Source of the DNA: an uncultured Bryobacterales bacterium
GTDB taxonomy: Bacteria; Acidobacteriota; Terriglobia; Bryobacterales; UBA6623
NCBI GenBank assembly: GCA_951813065.1
Contig: CATOTH010000006.1
Location: 421,961-485,960 of the forward strand
DNA: 64,000 nucleotides
Direction of reading: 5' to 3'
Under the pieces are notes generated by a model. That model saw nothing but the letters and a program-made list of their open reading frames with translations, was not told the DNA's origin and did not search any database. Made by a program: the position numbers and the translations under genes. Within the stretch, counting starts at the first letter, position 1. Each line of letters opens with the position of its first letter. Below are positions 51,589 to 58,275 of the stretch, in pieces.

Positions 51589-53220
51589 CTAGGTAGGGTC
51601 CTTGGGCGGAGGCTCTTCGGCGGTCTTGGCGGCAAGCATTTCGTTGATCCGCTTCGCGGTGAAATTGACAGACTTTAGGACCTGCCGCGTGTGCTCCCCG
51701 CGGGCGGGTGCATCGCCGGAGACATAGCCCGGAGCGTCGCTCAGTTTCGGAAACACTCCCAGCTGTTCATACACGGTTCCGTCTGCTCCACGCACCGGTG
51801 TTACAATCCCGCGATCTCCCAAGTGTTCATCTTGCACGGATCTCGAGATCTCCCGCACCTCGGCCACACAGACATCCTCTTCGCCGAAGACTTCCATCCA
51901 CTCGGCAACCGACTTCTTCTGAAATATCCGCGTCAACTCCGCAATCAACACCTGCTGTTGGTCGCCTTCGACATACTGGTCCGGAATCAGGTCTTCTCTA
52001 TCCAGCGCAGTGCAGAGCGCTTTCCAGAACTTGGGTTCCAGCGCGGCCACGGTGAGGAACCGCCCGTTGCGCACAGGATAGATGTTGTAGCACGCATATC
52101 GGCCGAAGAGGCGTTCGTGGCCGCGCTTGGGACGACGCTTCGTCGCGGTGTAGTTCGCGATCTGCACCGGCATCAGGCCAAGGATGGAATCGTACATCGA
52201 TATGTCGACCATCTGCCCTTGGTGGCTCCTCGTACGGTGCTGCAGGGCTAGCAGGATCCCAATCACTGTCGGAAGAGCCCCGGCTGCGACATCCGCGATT
52301 TGAATGCCCGGAACTGCGGGCATTCCGTCAGACTCGCCCAAGAGATCGAGCATCCCAGCGTGAGCCACATAATTCAGGTCATGCCCTGCGCGATTGGCAT
52401 GACGCCCCGTTTGCCCGTATCCGGTCAGGGCCGCATAGACCAGCTTCGGATTGACCTCTTTCAGCTGTTCGTAGCCGAGCCCGAGACGGTTCATCGCTCC
52501 GGGGCGGAATCCGTCCAACACCACATCGGACCTTTTCGCGAGCGCCAGGAAGGCTTCCTTGCCGTTCGAATCCTTGAGGTCAATCGCGACGCTCTTTTTT
52601 CCCCGGTTAATGGTCAGGAAAAGTGCGTTGAACCCCTGGGCCTTCGGTTCTGAATCGCGGATATAGTCGCCTTCTCCGGGCTTCTCGATCTTGATCACCT
52701 CCGCGCCGAAACTGCCCAAGACGTGGCTTGCATAGGGCCCTGGAAGCAATCGACTCAAATCCAATATGCGAATCCCGTCCAGCGGACGCCGTCCGCCAGC
52801 AACGGCTGGCCGCTGCTCGGCCGAATCCAGCTTTTCCTGGGTGGTGGCCTTCTTGACAGCCTTCTTGGCGGCTCGCTTGATTTCTGGTCCGGGCAACGGC
52901 ACGCGCTTTGCGGTCTTCCTTCCCGCCTTGCTGGCCTTGACCAGCTTCCTGGGAGAGTCTCCCGCTGGTTTCGGCTCAGCAGCCTTCTTGCCAGACCCTG
53001 CGCTGCCATGGTCTCCTGTCGGCGGTTTGGAGGGAGGCTCGGCGGCCTTGTTGGCCGCACCCGGATTTGCGGCTGCTTGGTCTTCGTCAGATCCTGACTG
53101 GGCCACTTGGTCGACGGGTGCAACCGAGACCGCACTCGGTTGCTTGGCTGCCGAACGATTCTTTGAGCCTCCTGCGGATCGGCGGGTTCGTACCCCCTGT
53201 TTGTCTCCGGCAGCTGTCAT
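51589..53220 (-). CDS. CaiB/BaiF CoA-transferase family enzyme, AMACR-like, with basic N-terminal tail
   Basis: 543 residues. The enzyme domain starts near 146 (PLDGIRILDLSRLLPGPYA) and has CaiB/BaiF motifs FGAEVIKIEKPGEGD, RGKKSVAIDLKD, DGFRPGAMNRLGLGY, AALTGYGQTG and QGQMVDISMYD. GHDLNYVAHAG and the Asp of IADVAAGALPT correspond to the catalytic His and Asp of alpha-methylacyl-CoA racemase, so a racemase is more likely than a transferase. The first 145 residues are Lys/Ala/Pro/Ser-rich (GRKTAKRVPLP, RAAKKAVKKAT) with no similarity to the family. A GTG at 52902 (residue 107) is the only plausible late start; no internal ATG exists before the domain. Confidence 0.82.
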   Translation of the reverse strand: MTAAGDKQGVRTRRSAGGSKNRSAAKQPSAVSVAPVDQVAQSGSDEDQAAANPGAANKAAEPPSKPPTGDHGSAGSGKKAAEPKPAGDSPRKLVKASKAGRKTAKRVPLPGPEIKRAAKKAVKKATTQEKLDSAEQRPAVAGGRRPLDGIRILDLSRLLPGPYASHVLGSFGAEVIKIEKPGEGDYIRDSEPKAQGFNALFLTINRGKKSVAIDLKDSNGKEAFLALAKRSDVVLDGFRPGAMNRLGLGYEQLKEVNPKLVYAALTGYGQTGRHANRAGHDLNYVAHAGMLDLLGESDGMPAVPGIQIADVAAGALPTVIGILLALQHRTRSHQGQMVDISMYDSILGLMPVQIANYTATKRRPKRGHERLFGRYACYNIYPVRNGRFLTVAALEPKFWKALCTALDREDLIPDQYVEGDQQQVLIAELTRIFQKKSVAEWMEVFGEEDVCVAEVREISRSVQDEHLGDRGIVTPVRGADGTVYEQLGVFPKLSDAPGYVSGDAPARGEHTRQVLKSVNFTAKRINEMLAAKTAEEPPPKDPT

Positions 53221-53757
53221 GGAATCACGAGATTCAAACGTTGCTCCGTCAAAGCAGGGGCGTCGGCCCGTGTGGGTTAGAGTTTGACGCGCTGCCGAAC
53301 GCAGAAAGCGGAGGCGGTAGAGGGTATCAACGAATTGCCCTCAGCCTATAGCAAGCCGTGCCGAGCAATCCCCAAGGCCAGTGCCGCAAACCAGAATAGC
53401 ACACTTTCGTCCGACAGCGACGCGCGCGTCGCTGTCACAGGCAGGGTCTTTCAATGTTTGGAGAGGGGCATGGTTGCACAGCCACCCGTAGCCGCTCCAT
53501 GAATGTTTTTTCAAGTCACGCCAATTGTGCTTCAGAAATGCGGTCCGATTCCTGCGAAAACTCTTCATGGGTGAGCGCGTGGCCGCGATTCAGATACACG
53601 CCAGAGGCGGGTTGGCGAGTTGCGGCGAACGGCGAACACTGAATCTGCCTGATGTCACATTGACGGTCATCGGAGAAGTCCGGCCCTACGCTCTATATTT
53701 GATTTCCGCGCTTGGAGAGAAAATTTCGCGAGCGGGTCAGACGCGCAACCGTTTCTT
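53221..53757. other. Divergent intergenic region before the sigma operon
   Basis: About 540 bases separating the AMACR-like gene from the sigma-factor operon. It holds a 24-base perfect palindrome (53413-53436) and an AT-richer segment (about 53690-53740, including CTCTATATTTGATTT). Promoters for both sides must be here, but I cannot assign a -35/-10 pair. Confidence 0.45.
53413..53436. repeat. Perfect 24-base palindrome
   Basis: The half GACAGCGACGCG is followed directly by its exact reverse complement. It can fold to a ten-pair stem with a small loop. It lies between divergent promoters, so an operator is conceivable; a terminator is less likely because no T-run follows on either strand. 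Confidence 0.6.
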
Positions 53758-54462
53758 ATGGGCATACGTCTAACGGACTCCATGGGTACCATGACAAATA
53801 CGATATCCGGTGGAAACTTTTCCCTGTCTGCCGGGGGCCACAGTGCCGCGAATCGCCTCGTGTCGTTTGAAGCCACGCCAGAACAAGAGCTCGTACGCAG
53901 GGCCCAGGAAGGCGATGAACGCGCCTTCGCGGAGATCATTCAACGGCACCAGAACATGGTCTTCAGCGTTGCCTACCGGATGGTGCGCCGACGGATGGAT
54001 GCAGAGGATGTTGCCCAACAGGTGTTCGCCAAGATCTTCTTTGCGCTGAAGAAGTTCGACATGCGCTCTTCCCTGTCCACTTGGATCTACAAGATAGCCC
54101 TGAACGAGACCTATGACTACTTGCGCAGGCTGAAGAACCGGCGGGTGGTTTACGAAGGTGACATGAGCGACGAATTCGGCGAGATGGTCGAGGGCCGTTC
54201 CGTCAGAGCCGCGGACCGAGTCGCCCCCAACGACGAGCAGTCCGAGAGGCGCGACTACCTGATGAAGCTCTTGGAACACGTCTCGGACGAGGAGCGCATG
54301 CTGCTTGTTCAAAAGGAAGTCGAAGGCCGGACAGTGGACGAGCTTTCGGAAATGACTGGCATCAATGGAAACACCATCAAAGTAAAGCTGTTTCGAGCCC
54401 GCAAGAAACTTCTCAAAGCCGCTGAAAAGCTTGGCGAGAGAACGCTTGACGGGATGGGGTAA
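53758..54462 (+). CDS. ECF-type RNA polymerase sigma factor
   Basis: 234 residues. Region 2 begins TPEQELVRRAQEGDERAFAE and includes VFSVAYRMVRRRMDAEDVAQ and FFALKKFDMRSSLSTWIYKI. Region 4 is EERMLLVQKEVEGRTVDELSEMTGINGNTIKVKLFRARKKLL (read as EVEGRTVDELSEM plus GINGNTIKVKLFRARK). The layout is RpoE-like. ATGs at 53782 and 53791 are alternative starts; the first 40 residues are not conserved. It heads an operon with an anti-sigma-like membrane protein, a Spy-like protein and a cupin, which suggests an envelope or metal-stress response. Confidence 0.88.
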   Translation: MGIRLTDSMGTMTNTISGGNFSLSAGGHSAANRLVSFEATPEQELVRRAQEGDERAFAEIIQRHQNMVFSVAYRMVRRRMDAEDVAQQVFAKIFFALKKFDMRSSLSTWIYKIALNETYDYLRRLKNRRVVYEGDMSDEFGEMVEGRSVRAADRVAPNDEQSERRDYLMKLLEHVSDEERMLLVQKEVEGRTVDELSEMTGINGNTIKVKLFRARKKLLKAAEKLGERTLDGMG

Positions 54463-54498
54463 AATGGCGTTGACGTCAAAGGCCAAAGGAAAACTGCC

Positions 54499-54996
54499 AT
54501 GGACAAGTTCTTGATTCGCAACCTCGAGGGCTATCTTTCGGGTCAGCTTGGCGAAGCAGATCGTCGCGAATTCGAATCGCGCGTGAGGCGCAGCCATAGA
54601 GATCGAGAGGACATCAGGCGAATGTCGGGGATGTCGAGGCTCTTCGAATCGCTCGACTTGCCGCAAGGTGAATCGTTCGGCCCATCTCCCGGCTTCCATG
54701 CCCGGGTTCTCCGGCGGATAGCAGAAGAGGCTGCACCTTCGCTGTGGGACTGGTTCGTCCAGCCGCTGGTTTTCCGGCGAGTGGCGTTCGCCTCCTGCGC
54801 TTGGCTGGTTCTGCTCTTCTCTGGGAGCATCCACCAATCCGTCGCTCAACCGTCGATCGATCGCATTGCGCGGGCGGTCCTGGCGGAGCCTCCCGAGAGC
54901 GAGGACTACTGCAATGTTCGACTCGGCTGCGACATTGAAGTCAACCGCAGCTCGATGCTAGCGGCGGTAATGATCTCCGGCAGCAGCGGACGGTGA
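54499..54996 (+). CDS. Membrane anti-sigma factor candidate
   Basis: 165 residues after an AAAGGA site. The N-terminal part (MDKFLIRNLEGYLSGQLGEADRREFESRVR) follows the pattern of short anti-sigma domains (LxxYLxGxLxxxxxxxFExxL), and one membrane segment follows (VAFASCAWLVLLFSG, about 95-110). The remainder (about 115-165) would be periplasmic, with a CNVRLGC cysteine pair. The zinc-binding HxxxC signature of ZAS-type anti-sigma factors is absent. Overlap with the next gene at the stop (TGATG) and the place after the sigma factor support the role, which is inferred. Confidence 0.6.
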   Translation: MDKFLIRNLEGYLSGQLGEADRREFESRVRRSHRDREDIRRMSGMSRLFESLDLPQGESFGPSPGFHARVLRRIAEEAAPSLWDWFVQPLVFRRVAFASCAWLVLLFSGSIHQSVAQPSIDRIARAVLAEPPESEDYCNVRLGCDIEVNRSSMLAAVMISGSSGR

Positions 54997-55355
54997 TGGG
55001 AAGCTCTTCTTCGGCTTCAGCCGGCAAGGCGATCGGCGTGATTGTCTTGGTCTTCTTGAGTGGTTTCGCAACGGGCTACCTGGGCTTCAATCTGGTCGAG
55101 TCCCTAGATCCTGACCGCGATACCGAGTTTCGGATCGAGACCACATTGACGGACCTGTCCAGCAAGTTGGACTTGAATCCAAGCCAGATGGAACAGATCC
55201 GGGTTGTTCTGGACGACGTGATTATGGAAGAGGCGGAGTTACTCAACGAACTCAAGTGGAATCAGAAGGAAGCGCGGGAACGTATCATGCAGTACCTGAC
55301 GCCAGAGCAGAGCCAGCAATTCATGCAGATGCTGGACATCGCGTTCCAACCGTAA
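54996..55355 (+). CDS. Membrane-anchored Spy/heavy-metal-resistance-like protein
   Basis: 119 residues from the ATG at 54996, overlapping the upstream stop by one base; a GTG at 54993 is equivalent. A single membrane anchor (AIGVIVLVFLSGFATGYLGF, about 12-31) is followed by a helical periplasmic domain: LTDLSSKLDLNPSQMEQIRVVL and ARERIMQYLTPEQSQQFMQMLD. This resembles Spy/CpxP/ZraP-like chaperones and metal sensors, in which a first helix pair with LxLxxxQ is followed by LTPEQ. It probably senses or buffers envelope stress for the sigma system. Confidence 0.65.
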   Translation: MGSSSSASAGKAIGVIVLVFLSGFATGYLGFNLVESLDPDRDTEFRIETTLTDLSSKLDLNPSQMEQIRVVLDDVIMEEAELLNELKWNQKEARERIMQYLTPEQSQQFMQMLDIAFQP

Positions 55356-55690
55356 TGATTGTTCGCAACGCGGCCGGCCGGGCGGTGTTCTCTGACTTGA
55401 GGATGGGAAAGGCCGAACTGTTCAGCGGCACCCAGCTTTTTTGCGGATTGAACAGTTTCCTACCTGGGCAAAGCCATGCCCTGCACTCTCACGCCGACCA
55501 GGACAAGCTATATCTAGTCCTTGAGGGTGAGGGTGAGGTGACTGTCGGCGACGACACGGAACGAGTCAATGCGGGAGACGTCATACTCGCCAAGGAGGGA
55601 GTTCCCCACGCGGTCGACAACAATGGTGCCGAAAAACTGGTGCTCCTGACAGTGATGGCACCGCCCCCCCCAAGCAAGCGCGCGAACTGA
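55355..55690 (+). CDS. Small cupin protein
   Basis: 111 residues from the ATG at 55355, which shares a base with the stop of the preceding gene (TAATG). The cupin motif 1 is PGQSHALHSHADQDKLYLVLEGE (histidines in HSH plus Asp/Glu; written in two parts as PGQSHALHSHADQDK and LYLVLEGE), and motif 2 is AGDVILAKEGVPHAVDNN with the further His. The metal site is therefore complete. Cupins of this size act as small dioxygenases, isomerases or ligand sensors. Here the operon suggests a sensor or effector of the sigma response, by inference only. Confidence 0.75.
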   Translation: MIVRNAAGRAVFSDLRMGKAELFSGTQLFCGLNSFLPGQSHALHSHADQDKLYLVLEGEGEVTVGDDTERVNAGDVILAKEGVPHAVDNNGAEKLVLLTVMAPPPPSKRAN

Positions 55691-55796
55691 CACAGCCGGC
55701 AGTTGGCAGGCGTACTCGTCAGGACAACTGTATTCTGGTGACCCGCATCGGGAAGTTCCCTGTCGAGCTTCGGAGGCGGGACGATTGTCGTTGCCG

Positions 55797-57224
55797 CTAC
55801 CCTGTCGTCTTCCCCGTCTCTGACGAGGACACCTCGACACCGTCAAGGCCCATCTCACTGATCTCCGAGAATGCAACTTTGCGCTGTTCGTCCATCGCAA
55901 GGTTCGCCAGCATGACCGCCACCGAATCTTGCAGCCCGACGTCGATGTCGGCTTTCGGACGATTCCCGTTCGCAACATCCTTCAAGAAGCTGGAAAGTTC
56001 CGCGTACTCTGGATCCACGTCCTCGCTTGGGCGGAGAATCCCCTTGTTGTAAGCCCAGGTCTTCGCAAAGAACAACTCCTTCTCAATGAAACTGACCTTC
56101 GAGGGATCGACCGCATGCGGGTCGATCGGGTACCCGTCACCTTGTTCCGCTGTGTCGGTCCCCACGGTCGCTCCTGCGACCCAGTTCTCTTCGCTGCTCT
56201 TCTCCTTGGCTTGGTCCTCCATCTTGACCTCCATGGCGTCGAAATAGAGCATTCCATCTCCGTACGGAATCAGCGTCAGTTCAATGGAGCCGTCCGTGCC
56301 CAGAATGGTCTCGCGGCAGCCGTCTCCGGGAACGCGTCGTCCCGCAATGTGGCGATTCGTCATGATCGAGCTGTATTGGAGTTTCTGTCCTCCCGGGTAC
56401 TCGAAAACCAATTGGATGTTGTCGTAGATGTCTCGACCGTCCTTCCAATAGTCCAAGCCACCCACCCCCATTACGGACTTCGGATGCTGGTCTAGCATCC
56501 AGTCGGCAACGTCAACCTGGTGGGACATCAATTCTGCGCAAAGCCCTCCTGAGTACCTTCGGTACAGACGCCAGTTGAACTGATCCTCGAATTCTTCCGA
56601 GGCCTTGCGGCGCCAATTGGTGTTGCGATGCCATTGGGCTTGAATATGCGTGATCTCGCCGATGGCGCCGGCGTCAACGAGTTCCTTCGCCCGCTGATAG
56701 AGCAAGCTGTAACGTCGCTGCAGGCCCACTTGGATGGTCAAGTCCGGATGCAACTCGTGCAGCGTACGAAGGGCGTGGACCTCCTGCGGCGTGAACACCA
56801 GGGATTTTTCGCAGAACACGTGCTTGCCCGCCTCGAGGGCGGCCTTCATTACGGGAAAATGCAGGAACAGGGGCACGGTGATGAAAACGGCATCGATGTC
56901 ATCCTGCTGAAGCAATTCGTTGTAGTCGGTGTATGCGCGCGGCTGGTCCTCAAAGACCTCGAGGGCGCGCTGTAGATTCTTGTCATAGACGTCACAGAGT
57001 GCGATGCACTTGCCGTGATCCATGTGAACGAGGTGCCGTTCGAGCAAGCGCCGTCCGCGACTTCCCGGACCGATCATGGCGTAATTCACGACTTGGTCGC
57101 TTGCTTTCGCCTTGCGGACAAACGGGCCGCTGCTCGTTGCGGCCGCGGCCACGCCAACAGCCGCGGCAGTCTTTGCAAATGCCCGACGGTCAAGCTGGGC
57201 CGAAGTGGATTCGTTGTTTGGCAT
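55797..57224 (-). CDS. Gfo/Idh/MocA family oxidoreductase, Tat-exported
   Basis: 475 residues from the ATG at 57224 with leader LDRRAFAKTAAAVGVAAAAT (Tat type). The Rossmann half has VNYAMIGPGSRGRRLLERHL and ALCDVYDKNLQRAL, then DDIDAVFITVPLFLHFPVMK and the conserved EAGKHVFCEKS. The second half (RKASEEFEDQFNWRLYRRYSG, ELMSHQVDVADWMLD) is the alpha/beta sheet domain. Typical enzymes oxidise or reduce sugars or inositols with NAD(P). Relatives with Tat leaders are frequent in Acidobacteriota and Planctomycetes. It is convergent with the cupin gene. Confidence 0.85.
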   Translation of the reverse strand: MPNNESTSAQLDRRAFAKTAAAVGVAAAATSSGPFVRKAKASDQVVNYAMIGPGSRGRRLLERHLVHMDHGKCIALCDVYDKNLQRALEVFEDQPRAYTDYNELLQQDDIDAVFITVPLFLHFPVMKAALEAGKHVFCEKSLVFTPQEVHALRTLHELHPDLTIQVGLQRRYSLLYQRAKELVDAGAIGEITHIQAQWHRNTNWRRKASEEFEDQFNWRLYRRYSGGLCAELMSHQVDVADWMLDQHPKSVMGVGGLDYWKDGRDIYDNIQLVFEYPGGQKLQYSSIMTNRHIAGRRVPGDGCRETILGTDGSIELTLIPYGDGMLYFDAMEVKMEDQAKEKSSEENWVAGATVGTDTAEQGDGYPIDPHAVDPSKVSFIEKELFFAKTWAYNKGILRPSEDVDPEYAELSSFLKDVANGNRPKADIDVGLQDSVAVMLANLAMDEQRKVAFSEISEMGLDGVEVSSSETGKTTG

Positions 57225-57873
57225 TTGGCTCCTTTGAGGTGCTGCCCTCAATCAAGAAGTCTATCGGCTACAGCCTTGGATCGCAACCGTGCCTGACAAG
57301 GTGGAAGGGCAGTTCCGGCCATTGTTCTGTTCCAGGGATCGTGATGCACGGGGCCGATCGTGCAGGCCCTTCAGCATCAGGAACTGCCTTCGGAGCCGGC
57401 GGTTTCTCCAGACGGAACCAGGGTTGCGGTGCCCGCTTGAGGGGATTGGCACGACTGCTCAGCAAAAGCCGCGACTTGCCAGTCGAGAAGTGGGCCTAGC
57501 CCAGCACTGGTTCCGGGCTGCACGATGCCGTGAGCCACGGGACGATGCTCTCGCTCAACCACCCAGCGAATCGTGCCGGGCTCCCTGAGACTGAAGCGGA
57601 CGGCATCGGGAGAATCGTCGGGAACCCTCGCGCAAATGCCTCGGGCGTAGCCAATGTTGCAGCCCGCGAGAAGAACATTTCGATCGGGTACATGGGGTCG
57701 TCCGGAATCGGCGTGGCAGGTACCGTCGTACGGTCTTCCCAGCGGAGGTCGGAATTTCCCGGGCCACGTCCTCCATGGGAGCGGAACCGTCGGTCGAAAA
57801 CAGGTGCAGGCCACAAGACTCCAGTTTATGTCGCGCCTTGGCAGGTGCGACCATGTATCCTTGTCATTCATCG
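57225..57873. other. Gene-free stretch, possibly a decayed minus-strand gene
   Basis: About 650 bases. Two overlapping minus-strand frames look protein-like in parts: one gives HKLESCGLHLFSTDGSAPME (around 57780-57840), the other PIEMFFSRAATLATPEAFAR and ARFAGWLSESIVPWL (around 57530-57680). If joined by a frameshift near 57740 they would make one damaged gene of about 330 bases. I cannot name a family and long forward frames here are unsupported. Confidence 0.3.
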
Positions 57874-58185
57874 ATGGATCGGATCGCTGCACTGCGCACG
57901 ATGCTTGAGGGGAATCCCGCCAATCACTTCGCGCGCTACGGGCTTGCTCTGGAGCTTGTCAAGATTGGTGACGATCGCTCCGCCCTCGCCGAGTTTCGGC
58001 GAATCATGGCGGACAACCCTGACTACCAAGCTGCCTACTTCCACGCCGGCAAGGCCTTGGAACGGCTTGGCGAGGGTGACGAGGCTAGAGCCATCTACGT
58101 TGAAGGCGTCAAGGCGTCGTTTCGAACCGGGAACACTCATGCCAGGAGTGAACTCGAAGCCGCAATTGAGGAGATTCCAACCTGA
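57874..58185 (+). CDS. Small TPR protein
   Basis: 103 residues from the ATG at 57874 (MDRIAALRTMLEGNPAN), with an alternative ATG at 57853. Two TPR units are visible: ARYGLALELVKIGDDRSALAEF and AAYFHAGKALERLGEGDEARAI. No leader or membrane segment. Such proteins are small cytoplasmic interaction modules. It precedes the M42 peptidase gene by 90 bases and could be co-transcribed. Confidence 0.7.
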   Translation: MDRIAALRTMLEGNPANHFARYGLALELVKIGDDRSALAEFRRIMADNPDYQAAYFHAGKALERLGEGDEARAIYVEGVKASFRTGNTHARSELEAAIEEIPT

Positions 58186-58275
58186 TTCCGCCCCAGTCTC
58201 AGGCTTCAGGACGGGACCGCGGCCACTTGGATCCTTCCCTGTGCGGTCCGGCGTTCGGCGAGTGAAGGTACCGAG

